Positions 42,820 to 52,695 of a stretch of DNA of 64,000 nucleotides are shown here, piece after piece. Origin of the DNA: Diadema setosum (lineage: Eukaryota; Echinodermata; Echinoidea; Diadematoida; Diadematidae); NCBI RefSeq assembly GCF_964275005.1, contig NC_092701.1, forward strand, positions 9,090,453 to 9,154,452, written 5' to 3'. The position numbers were made by a program, and so were the translations under genes. The notes under the pieces were generated by a model, which was not told where the DNA came from, made no database searches, and worked only from the letters and a program-made list of their open reading frames with translations. Every line of letters begins with the position of its first letter. Position 1 is the first letter of the stretch.

Positions 42820-45800
42820 TGAGTATGCCCATGTGCACACATTCTCTATCTAAAGCCACATTTGAATAAATTGTAGCTTTTTGCGTTCGTGGCCGTGGTA
42901 AGCCGAGCCGAGAAGCTCGCTTCACCGTGTGTATCTCGTGGTCCCATGTATTGATAATTGTGCATGTGCTGTTTGGTTAACAGCAGGGCAGGGGTAGCAC
43001 ACCGGTGCCCTGGCCCTGTTGTGTTATTGTTGTGGTCTTGAACAGCCGCAATGCTGGCAGCAGCTGGCAGAACCACGCATCTTATTTATGTTACATCTTA
43101 TTGTGCAGTCATAGTTACACCATATGATGACATAGATGGTATCCCGGGGTACCAAATAAAAATCAGCCATTTTGTTGAATTATTATTATTATTATTTTTT
43201 AAAGGTTGTAAAATTACCCTGGTCCTGGTGGCCTGGGCCAGCTTGGTTGCCAAAAAGTGGAAATTATTTTGGTGCTGGAGCTAACAGCACTAGCTCTAGC
43301 CACTGCATTGCACTGCACTGAAGCACACGATATTGCAAGCACAGCACAGCGTGCCATGCATGCATACATACAGGTAATTAGTATAACATGCAGTGGCATG
43401 GGAATGACTACATGTAAAGTTTATGTACACGCACACACAGTGCAGTGCATGCATTTCTCTGCGGCTGTCCTCGAGTGGACGTGAGGTGGCGCTACACAAC
43501 GTGGTACCTCGGGTACTACGGTACCCCGGGGTAACGCATGATGCATCATATGATGATACAGTGCTACATTGAGAATGCATTTCATGTAAAATATAGCTCT
43601 AGAACTAGAGGGTTGAATAGAACTAGACTGTAGATAGGAGAGTTGTCTAATTTAAATTAAATTTACATTTTGATTTGGAACAGTAAAACCACCAGTTTTC
43701 GGACACTTAAGCTTTTCTGCAATAATCGTTCAACTCAAATAATACATACAAAATTATAATATCTAGAATCTATAACAATGTACGTTAAATAAATTTATAT
43801 CAAATTACTTTTTATCAATATTGATTTTGTTAAACAGAGTGTTAAAATTTCACAAAATCCCCAAATATTATCACATTCGTAAAATTCCCCAGAGTTCAGC
43901 CCCTGTACATTTATTCACTGCTTGGGCACGTATGGAGATTTTGTTTTTCTTTTGTGTTTTTGAGGATACCATCACACTTTGAGCTTGCGATAATCTAAAG
44001 ATCTCGCAACAGAACGGCGTAATTTTCCAATTTTTAGTGCTTTTTCGGCGACCCCAATTCTTAACATGGGACCTAATTTGCACGCGCTTTGGAAAAGTTG
44101 TGCCAATTCTGCATTTTTGATGGCGAAATATGGGATTTTAGATGGACTTTTGGAGATGACTCATAAAGGCACTTTCCTGTGGTGAGGGGGGGGGGGGGGG
44201 GGGTTACTCTAGTCTAATTAAATCCTACGTTTCCTTTGTTTGCTTCTGTAATCTGAAATTCAGGACTAGAAAATTACAGAGCATATGGAGTCCTGATTGT
44301 GTGAATGACAAAGTTAAAATGTGAAAATGCCCACCAAGTCTTGGGACAGATTAACAGTTAGAGTAAACAACTCTGTTTGCGGCAGGGTGCCTACTGTATT
44401 TCTGGCAGGGCACTTTCATTCATCAATAAAACAGCTATTAAATTTGCTTTGGAAAGAGTTCCATACCCCAGCTATGCTAACAGTCTACATTGTAGGAGTA
44501 GGCTTGGTCTGAAGTTCACATTAACCTAGGACACTGAGATCAATCAAACCCTAACCCTAACCCTAAATCTAAACTCTAACCCTAATGCTAAAGCCACCTA
44601 AATTTAATCATATCACTACTGAGGGGGGGGGGGGGGGGGGGGGGGGGTACATGTGGAACTCTTGCCTTTACTTTTCTCTCAGTCTTACGTGATACTAGTG
44701 CACTTTTCTTGAGGCGCTGCAGTTGGTTATTGCAGCTTGTGAAATCTGCCACTGATTTTTTTTTTTTTAAGTTTTTTTTTTTTTTTTATTGATGGGTCCA
44801 GTAGTACTACATAGTAGATTGTTTACTATCCAAGAAAAGTCAGAGACTTGGATATGGCAGCAGGTTTCCTGAGAAATCCCTCTGGGCATTATACACCAAT
44901 CGTAGTTCCACACCAATTCATTCCCCTCTCATCATGCCTCAGGTATTGAGGAGCTGTGTGTGAAGCGGGATGACCTCCACAAGCAGATCAAACAAGAGGA
45001 GGAGGAGAAGAACAAGATCCAGAATGACGTCCGCATACTGACCGAGAAGCTGGCCAAGGTCAACGAGAGCCTTGCCAAGAAGATCGCCACGAGGAATGAG
45101 TATGACAAGACCATCAGTGAAACCGAGGCTGCCTACATGAAGGTTTGTAATAGCTGTCAAGGTTCTCTATTGTATGTTACTATGGCAACGGATTCATCCA
45201 GTCTTAGTTTACACTGTCGAGGCGGGGATGGCAGAGAATTGTATATGTCATATATCTATGAGCTGAACATTACCAATTTGTCACTCTTTTATCTTGAACT
45301 TTTTCTTCACTCTATTCATTTTCCTTATTTCAACCTCTTCTTCCTTTTTCTACACTGTACCTTTTCTTCTGCCCCCTTCACAATACAAGCCACTGTCTGT
45401 GTTTTGTTTTTGTATACCATGTCTGCTCTAACTTGTTTGATGATTATTACCAACTTAAAGGGTTTGCTGTTACATTTCAGTGTCTATCCTAGGGAGACCC
45501 CTTTGAAGCATTGCTTTTGCTTTTACTGATTTTGTGATAAATCTGATTACTGTAATTCATGTTATTTTTTTTTTTGATATCACAATAAATATTATTATCA
45601 CAGGTGTTGTAGTCATCATTAAGATTGCCTCTATTATCAAAATTGTGTTCATCTGCAATATTGTTCAGGTTTCAGATTACCGAGAGAATTGTTATATCAT
45701 TGAATTGTATGTTTCTTGTTAAACTCTGTGCTCGTGTTACTACAATGTATATCATGTATTGCCAACTCCGTATGCCACACAAAGGTACCCAAGTCACATC

Positions 45801-46313
45801 TTTTTGATCTGGAATAAATGCTGATATAGTCACAGATTAGTACAACTCTTTGCTCAATAGTGCTGATAGGTCATGAAGCAATGACTTCAACATCTGTGTG
45901 AAGTATTAAAAACAATGTAACATTAACAAGGAAAATGGTGGTATGGTTCAGTTACAATAATCTTGACACGTAGTGAAATAAGCTCAGAATTTAACAAGGA
46001 ACATACATGTACATAGTGATATGGCAGTTCGCTATTGAATTGTGATTTTGATTTCCGTTACTGCTCATGTTATTATATTACCATTATCATTTTTTTGTGT
46101 GTGTGTCACTCCGAATATCATGTGAATATCATTATCTTTGTTGTAGTCATCATTATTATCAGGATCACTGGTTTTATAATATTCTGTAATATATTGTTCA
46201 TGTTTCAGATCATCGAGAGCTCCCACTCCCTCCTCAACGTCCTTCAGAAAGAGGCGGCAGTCCTGAAGGATAAAGGAGTGCCCGGATTCACCAACGTGTC
46301 GTCCACAACATGA
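42768..46313 (+). CDS. SSNA1: SSNA1 (NA14/DIP13), small coiled-coil centrosomal and microtubule protein, 3 exons
   Basis: SSNA1 is a short, almost wholly helical protein of centrosomes, basal bodies and axonal microtubules; it self-assembles into filaments that bind and remodel microtubules. Exons 42768-42819, 44943-45142 and 46209-46313 join in frame to 118 residues (human 119). [20 protein letters not shown] matches human [20 protein letters not shown]. The core then shows heptads in [20 protein letters not shown] and [20 protein letters not shown]. The C-terminal tail ([14 protein letters not shown]) is lineage-specific. The start ATG has A at -3. The gene is head to head with DHX16. Confidence 0.96.
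43495..43560. repeat. Palindromic cluster in SSNA1 intron 1
   Basis: GTACCTCGGGTAC, TACGGTACCCCGGGGTAAC and ATGATGCATCATATGATGAT are nested short palindromes. Related GGTATCCCGGGGTACC lies at 43138. They may be the ends of a small element; no wider structure is seen. Confidence 0.4.
43678..44215. repeat. Second copy of the 38.7-40.3 kb element arm, SSNA1 intron 1
   Basis: AGTAAAACCACCAGTTTTCG, then GACACTTAAGC and TTTGAGGATACCATCACACT, parallels 39480-40130, and the end GGTTACTCTAGTC follows a G19 run. It shares the TAGAGTAAAACC...CAGTTTTC end with the larger element. Confidence 0.75.
44547..44586. repeat. Interstitial telomere-like (CCCTAA)n
   Basis: AAACCCTAACCCTAACCCTA followed by degenerate units, three exact CCCTAA in a row, 40 nt before a 25-G homopolymer (44623-44647). 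Confidence 0.8.
44623..44647 (+). repeat. Poly-G tract (25 G)
   Basis: Twenty-five consecutive G in SSNA1 intron 1; possible G-quadruplex and unreliable run length. Confidence 0.9.
44943..45142 (+). CDS. SSNA1: SSNA1 coding exon 2, coiled coil
   Basis: Residues 18-84. [20 protein letters not shown] to [15 protein letters not shown] is the central coiled coil. Acceptor CTCAG, donor GTTTGT, phase 0 at the 3' end. Confidence 0.96.
45143..46208 (+). other. SSNA1 intron 2
   Basis: T-rich intron with ATTATTATCA-type patches near 45590 and 46070-46160 and no recognised element. TTCATGTTTCAG forms the acceptor. Confidence 0.6.
46209..46313 (+). CDS. SSNA1: SSNA1 last coding exon with stop
   Basis: Residues 85-118 and [23 protein letters not shown] matches human ILESSQTLLSVLKREAGNL; the final 14 residues diverge. 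Acceptor TTTCAG. Confidence 0.95.
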   Translation: MIESSHSLLNVLQKEAAVLKDKGVPGFTNVSSTT

Positions 46314-46408
46314 TTGGATCCTTTGCATCAAGACCTCATCTATCTTTCTACTGTATATGTTTGTGTATATATGAATATAGGCTGTTCATACTTTGTTGTA
46401 GATAACTT

Positions 46409-46414
46409 AATAAA
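46409..46414 (+). terminator. SSNA1: SSNA1 polyadenylation signal AATAAA
   Basis: AATAAA lies 96 nt past the SSNA1 stop in ACTTAATAAAGTGTAC and is followed by a T/G-rich stretch with TGTGTGG, as expected of a cleavage-site environment. It gives a compact 3' untranslated region. Confidence 0.75.
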
Positions 46415-47573
46415 GTGTACATTTGATACAAAATTTATTGATTAATGTGTGGATATCTTCTGTCTAAGCAGCTTCATGTGTGCCTTGATTTCAGTGGTCC
46501 AATGTTTATGATAAAATGCATTGAAAAATTCATCATGAGCAGCAAGACATATTTTGTCATTAAAGCCCAGTGTTGAGATACTTTTTCTGAGTATGGAAGT
46601 TAGAATTATGGAAAGTGGGAATCCCCCCCCCCCCCCCCCAAAAAAAAAAAAAAAAAAAAAAATCCGTTAAAGAATTTATGTCCTGTAATAGTAAATTAGC
46701 CACCATTTTTTTTCACAAAATGATAAAACTCTTGAAAGATTATCAAACTTCAATGTAAACAAGGTTCCTCTAGTAATTTTGTAGGGTATGAGTATTTTTT
46801 TTTTTCAATTTCTAAATAAGTGATTGAATAATTTTGACAGCAGGTCACAAATATTATTCTAAAAGGATAATGTACCTCTTGAGTGGAAGTTACAGTATAT
46901 GGTGTTAAGAGTATCAAAACATTGACGATAGATATCCAATCAATGATGCAGTATTATCAATATGATCAATCATCCATGATAATCAATGATTGAAAATGCT
47001 ACATTAATGACACCAACCTGAAGAGTACCCCCAGAGCACTGTACAGTGATTGTCATGATTACCTGATTAATATTGCATGCATAATCCTCCACAATTGTTT
47101 TCTGTAGAAAACATTCTTGAGTGCAAATCTTCAAAGACGTACATACATGTACATACATGTAACCGCCATAATCTCATTCTTATTTTTTTTTCCGTTTGTT
47201 CATACAGCTACTGAAAATATCTAGGCAAGTGAACCTATGTTACAGTGTCAAGACAGCTGCAACTATTTTGCATTCCTATGTGACATTGTTTGTGATGATT
47301 TACTGGCCTTCAAATTGATAACTTGTAGTTCAGAATTGATTTCTCTCATTTGTTGCAAGCAGTTATGATTTAGGGCTTAAGTCACAAGAGTTCTGATTTG
47401 GTTTCCCAATCAAGTGATTAGAATAGGGCATTTGTGGGTTTGGTTTTTTTTTACCCCTCCTTATTCTTACTTTCCATTGTCCAAGGTCTTTATGCAACCA
47501 CTGCTGTTTTCTAGCAGGTTTGTTTGGGTGATATACTGTAGATCGTTTGATTGTCCAGTAGTTGTGCATTAAT
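46415..47573. other. Intergenic, downstream of SSNA1
   Basis: A C18A24 homopolymer junction at 46622-46663; otherwise nothing recognisable. Confidence 0.4.
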
Positions 47574-47755
47574 CACAGGGAACCTTGTTATAAGGAGCTG
47601 CTTGGAACCATGGAAGTTTCCTCGCTACATCGTGTGTCTCATGTCAGGGATAAAAACAAAAGAATTTAAAAGGAATGGAACCTGCAGAACTACCTCGTTG
47701 TGTACACCATCAGGTATCTCAGTATATCTGACATCCTTATAACAAGATTTCACTG
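47574..47755. repeat. Degenerate pogo/Tc1-type MITE
   Basis: CACAGGGAACCTTGTTATAA and ATAACAAGATTTCACTG are imperfect inverted ends of the family with CAGTGNACTCCCGTTATAA ends. Confidence 0.6.
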
Positions 47756-48206
47756 TATTATGGACCACAGTATGGCACTGATTTAGGAAAAGAGCTTTTC
47801 ATTCTTGTGCAGTATGCATGTGCATTGCTGTCAGAGTTACCTTTCTCAACCATTTGCACCTTGAAAGCTTCTCTCTTTGCACGCCAAAGTACATGGTTTC
47901 TGTAAAAAATTTTTTGTCATCATATTCATAAATACAGCATTTGTACTTGATTTGTAAATGTGTTGAATTCAATCCAGCAAACACTGTGTGCACTTATATT
48001 GAAAATTGATATTTAAATCAAGTTTGTCATGTTATTGTTATTGTACAAAGATGCTCATATGAGAAGTATTGATCTCTGGTGAAATAAATCTATGAAATTT
48101 TGATGATATACCGTACGCTGTTTATCCATGTTGGCTGTATGCAACAAAACTATATGTATGATACCACATGAATGAAGACAAACATCTACTATGTACATTT
48201 TTGTAA

Positions 48207-48396
48207 CTGTAGAAGTGGATATCTTTGTGTGAGTAATTTTTCACACGCCAGGTATAATGAATTTTGCATGTTAATATAATAATAATAACCAAAATATTAG
48301 ATAGCGATTATAACACACACACAAATATTTGAATGCTTTATTTTCCCGCTAGTTTCTGGTTGCAAAAATGTGTTAAAATTTCCACTTTTACGGTAT
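48207..48396. repeat. TTTCGCG MITE, type B, CpG-decayed copy
   Basis: AACTGTAGAAGTGGATATCT and AAATTTCCACTTTTACGGTA ends match 26840 and 36159, but most CGCG motifs have become TGTG or CACA, as expected for old methylated copies. Confidence 0.75.
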
Positions 48397-48452
48397 AATG
48401 AGAGTGTGTTTTATATATGGATATATACATGTATATATGTACCTACAATGTA

Positions 48453-48709
48453 TATATGAAGAGTTTGTTTGCAAAAACCGATAAGTCCATATTTGCCAAA
48501 TGGAGATATTTGCGATTAAAGGTCGAGAAAAATAAAGAGAATAATAAGAAAATTTTTGCTTCTTTTGACCATAGCTTCAAAAATATACCTTTATATGTAG
48601 TGACCAATATATCATTTAAAAGGTATTATTTTCTACTTTATGACAAAGACCGTACTTCAAAATCTTCAAAAATGGACTTATCGGTTTTTGCAAACAAACT
48701 CTTCATATA
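48453..48709. repeat. Foldback element with near-perfect arms (type I)
   Basis: TATATGAAGAGTTTGTTTGC, then AAAAACCGATAAGTCCAT, is mirrored at the right end by ATGGACTTATCGGTTTTTGC, then AAACAAACTCTTCATATA. Arms are about 38 nt without mismatch, total 257 bp, and lie in TA-rich sequence. Confidence 0.9.
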
Positions 48710-48712
48710 GAG

Positions 48713-48932
48713 AGAAGATGACGAAGTAGGGCAGTAATGCATTTCAGTCCAACAGTGCTAATTATTCAAACCAAAATTTCAATGTATACATGTACACGCG
48801 TCTTCTTCAGGGTCGACATGAATAATTGTTCATGTCGACCCTGAAGTAGACGCGTCCATGCGTCGAAAATTTGGCTTGAATAAATAGCACTGTTGGACTG
48901 AAATGCATAATACTACCCTACTTCGTCATCTT
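48713..48932. repeat. Foldback element carrying the CTGARGWA/GAAA motif, copy 1
   Basis: GAAGATGACGAAGTAGGGCA and TACCCTACTTCGTCATCTT end arms pair. The centre is a long hairpin (GGGTCGACATGAA...TTCATGTCGACCC). The right side reads CTGAAGTA (48841), stem GACGC, loop GTCCAT, stem GCGTC, GAAA (48865), ATTTGG. Confidence 0.85.
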
Positions 48933-48984
48933 TTCTGTACTGGTACCAACACGTGGACTACAAATATCATTATATAGTGTATAT

Positions 48985-49140
48985 ATATATATAGACGATG
49001 AAGACAAACAAGTTGACGTAATGCATTAGATTCCAACTTCATTTATTTGTTAACCAAATTTTCGACCCTTGCACGGATCTTCCTCAGGGTAACAGTGATT
49101 GCTAGCTCAAACTCTAAGCTGACAACCAGGCGGATAATAA
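48985..49140 (-). repeat. Partial element carrying the CTGARGWA/GAAA motif, copy 2
   Basis: On the minus strand: CTGAGGAA (49087-49080), stem GATCC, loop GTGCAA, stem GGGTC, GAAA (49063-49060), ATTTGG. TAATGCATTAGA near 49019 parallels the TAATGCATT of its neighbours. The second arm is missing. Confidence 0.75.
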
Positions 49141-49144
49141 TACC

Positions 49145-49145
<1 letters not shown>

Positions 49146-49197
<52 letters not shown>
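49146..49197. repeat. (TA)n microsatellite
   Basis: About 26 TA units immediately left of the 49201 foldback. Confidence 0.97.
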
Positions 49198-49200
<3 letters not shown>

Positions 49201-49204
<4 letters not shown>

Positions 49205-49736
49205 GCGAAGAATCAAGAAATAAACTAGTAATGCATTATTTCGCCAATAAGAATGAGTTTATTGAACAACTCAAATTTTCGGTGGCCTCCACCTTCTTCA
49301 GGAGTCTCGACGGGGAATGTCAATACCAAAACATAAATTGAACATGAAGAGCGCGCACTCATACACAGAATTGGTTGCTATGAGAGTGCGTACCCTTTAC
49401 AATGATGTTGCCATGTAGACGCAATGTAGTCAAGGTACCCCACGCATAAGGAGGAGGACATTGACATGTTTATTACGTAACAATGGTATTAAATTACTTT
49501 GTATTATCACATGTTATGATATCGACATATGTACTCATCAACGTACCATAAGTTACAAAATTAGGTTAAAGAGCGCTCCAACAATTAAATTGTTTCATTA
49601 CTTAAATGGAGTCTCGACATTCCCCGTCGAGACTCCTGAAGAAGGTGGAGGCCACCGAAAATTTGAGTTGTTCAATAAACTCATTCTTATTGGCGAAATA
49701 ATGCATTACTAATTTATTTCTTGATTCTTCGCTATA
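49201..49736. repeat. Young foldback element with 119-nt arms, CTGARGWA/GAAA motif, copy 3
   Basis: Arms 49201-49319 and 49618-49736 are inverted with a single mismatch seen (AAACTAG versus AAATTAG). The right arm carries CTGAAGAA (49636), stem GGTGG, loop AGG, stem CCACC, GAAA (49657), ATTTG. Just before it lies a hairpin GAGTCTCGAC...GTCGAGACTC. The 298-nt centre has no coding similarity. Confidence 0.9.
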
Positions 49737-49835
49737 TTGGAGCCAATACGTGAATTCGCAATATATTTATATATATATATAATGGTAATATATCTATATT
49801 ATTATGTATATAATAATATATATATATTATTATAT

Positions 49836-49859
49836 ATCTTGCACATATATGTGCAAGAT
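49836..49859. repeat. 24-bp perfect palindrome
   Basis: ATCTTGCACATA and its exact complement meet without a loop inside a TA-rich region, flanked by further TATATA hairpins. Confidence 0.85.
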
Positions 49860-49868
49860 TTGCTGTCA

Positions 49869-49948
<80 letters not shown>

Positions 49949-49957
49949 TATATATTG
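49869..49957. repeat. (TA)n microsatellite
   Basis: About 43 TA units with two interruptions (ATG near 49882 and AATA near 49940). Confidence 0.97.
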
Positions 49958-50729
49958 TAAAATAAAGATGACATGAAAGTGAAATGAGAATACAAAACAT
50001 TTCTGAAGCACCATCACAGAAGAAAATTGTGAACTATCACTCCACTTTAACATTGAAGGAAACAGGAAGAGACATACATGATGATACAATGTATCACAAA
50101 GACTACAGTTAAAGCTCTCGAGATATAGTATCTTTATTTCACTTTATTTTGTAGTTGTTTTACTTCTGCACACACGTAAGCATGCCTTTACATAAAGATG
50201 TACAATCATGAAATGAATAATATAATCTAATGAACACCGAGGTCAAGCGATGAACTGTAAGAGTTCAAGCATGTACACTTTCCTTCACTCTGACATGTAT
50301 ACTAATGCAGTCGACACGGTGGCCCACATGTTTCATCTCTATGGTAACATAGATCCTCAGTCCTGTCTTTAATAGTCGAGCTGACCTAGTCTTAACCAGT
50401 TCTTTATCATTTGCACAGTGGACATCTTTGAGGGATTAAAATCTCATAAATACATAATTTGGCTTTCAAAATTTAAAATGAAAGGAAAAAAATGTAGGAA
50501 AAAAAATTATCTACTCAACGAGAACAATGATGGTGGAAAGTGTGAATAAAAACAGAATACACGGTACTCTCAAGGTAATGGGAAACACTGAAAAGAAGAT
50601 TGAGTGAGCATTAGGTAAAACAGAAGATAAATGCTAATAGGAAGACAGAAAAGAAAAAAACAAACCTTTGTATTAGGAGTCAAATCTTGTCTGATGGGTT
50701 TCCGAAACTTGACTAGAGTACATACTGTA

Positions 50730-50916
50730 CAGTGCACTCCCGTTATAATGAACACGGTTATAATGAAATTCCGGTTACAACGAAGTAAAAATTCAGGCTG
50801 CAACATTATCCACACTATGTATTTTTACTGTTTATTTGTTCGGTTATAACGAACTTTCGATATAACGAAAGAAAAACTGCTGGTCCCGAGGACTTCATTA
50901 TAACGGGAGTCCACTG
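50730..50916. repeat. Pogo/Tc1-type MITE (CAGTGCACTCCCGTTATAA ends)
   Basis: CAGTGCACTCCCGTTATAAT at the left, TATAACGGGAGTCCACTG at the right, with inner GGTTATAATGAA and GGTTATAACGAAC repeats. A TA precedes the left end. Arms are about 40 nt. Confidence 0.85.
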
Positions 50917-51998
50917 TGTCTCAACTGTATCACGTCTTGTCAGCAATCCATAAACTAAGTGCTTACCAAAGATCTGGAAAACAGAGAAGTGGGGGAAAAA
51001 GAATAGGTGAAAGAAAGGATCCAAAGTCTTGGCCAACATCAATCCACACATAATCAGCACCATACGAGTGAAATTTCAGTATCCATCCCTTCCACTAACT
51101 TCCAAGCACATGGTACATTTCTGTACACAAACTCTACAGTCTCTGTCACTCTTGCTTTGTCTCCTTCACACAGTAATATTCACAAAAATCTAATAAGCAC
51201 CAATTCAAAGATGATTGCAGATATAAAATCAAACACAATACACAAACTCAAATATCCTATGATACAAATAAAACATATAATCAACACCTTTTTTTTTTTT
51301 CTCATAAAGATGAAAATACATTATTTTCTAGCGTTATGCCTATCAAGTACAACTTCTCATAACCATAACTTGTAAACAGTCTGGAACTGTAGCACGTGCC
51401 TCTGAAATAGGAACTTCTGCATAAACATTTATCGGTGTAAGAATGAAGACTACTACAAAACTCTCACAGCAACCAGTGCACATTTGCTATCATAAGACCA
51501 TAATGCGGTTAATGCCACTGTAAAATCCCTAGTATAAAGGCAGAGGGATAAATCTGAACATGGAGCTGGCCCGTTAACCCTTTAAGTGCCAGGGACTTTG
51601 GATAGTGTGTACAACTACATGTATGTGGGGTTTTGGTACCTTTTGGCACTCAAAGCAAGGGTTATGAGCATCTTGACCAAGACTCCAAATCATGGATCTT
51701 AAAAGCCATATTTTGCAATACATATATGCGTTTTTTTTTTCTTTTTACACATAGAAGTTGCCTCACTTTGATACTAGTACATCATCCATACTGAAATATT
51801 GATTATCCTTTTGTTATTAAAGTGCAGTGCATGAGAACAGTTTACAAGACTTCATGGTGCTTTGTGTAGTGACTAAATATATTTCATTCCTTTCCGCAGC
51901 AAGTCTGACAACATGACATTGTGGAGACAAATGGACACATTTGTGATAAAAGCTGTGTGGAAGTGGATAAAAACAAAACAAAACATAATGCCCTGAAC
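50917..51998. other. Intergenic stretch
   Basis: No exon or repeat family is recognised. TTAACCCTTTAAGTGCCAGG at 51574 resembles the start of another common MITE type, but no partner end is found. Confidence 0.4.
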
Positions 51999-52618
51999 TT
52001 AACCCTAATCAGGCTGGGGGGGGGGGGGGGCGGAATCCGCCCCCCTTGACGTTTCGCGCAATATCTTCGCAACGCGATAAGCTCCCGCCGCGATGTTTTA
52101 TGACTTTTTTCTTTCAAGTCTCGCGCAACTTTTGAGACCCAAATTGTTGCGCCCGCGCGTACCGTTTTGACGCGACGCCCGTTCGAAAAAAATTTGTCGA
52201 CCCCAAAATTGCTCCAAAACGTGATTTTGTGTACAAATCCAATGCAAATTGTGTTTTTTCAATTAATTCACATAAAAATTCAGGTCAAAAAACAAAGAAA
52301 TACATAAGAAATTCAAAAAACAATAAAATACATAAGAAATTAATTTCGATACAGATTTTTTTTTATCCTATGTCTCAGAAGAATGATACAAGAAACATTT
52401 TTAAAAAGAAATTAGCTTAATTGCAGCATTAATAAGTGATTTAGAGCCCAAAACTGATTTTATGCATAAATTACAATAATTTATTAATATAAAATATAAG
52501 AAAAATTTTTCGGAGAAAGCAACCATACATTTTGATAGAATACGTCGCGGGCGTCGCGTGTGCCGATTTTTGGCGCAATCGCGTGTTCCATAGGCGAGAT
52601 CTGAAGGGGGGGCGGAAT

Positions 52619-52653
<35 letters not shown>

Positions 52654-52695
52654 AGATATAGCATAGCCAAAAAAGCCCAGCCTGATTACGGTTAA
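51999..52695. repeat. Type F foldback element with G15 and C32 runs
   Basis: TTAACCCTAATCAGGCTGGG at the left and CCAGCCTGATTACGGTTAA at the right. The inner arms carry GCGGAATCCGCCCCCCTTGA against GGGGGGGCGGAATCTGCCCC, and CpG-rich segments (CGCGCAATATCTTCG, GCGCAATCGCGTG). Confidence 0.88.

Noticed and set aside
49610-49670. Fully canonical self-cleaving hammerhead ribozyme
   Set aside because: The core has an extra base before stem II and G at the expected cleavage nucleotide, so only hammerhead-like structure is claimed.
49732-50089. Frames rich in Ile and Tyr
   Set aside because: They are translations of the TA microsatellite.
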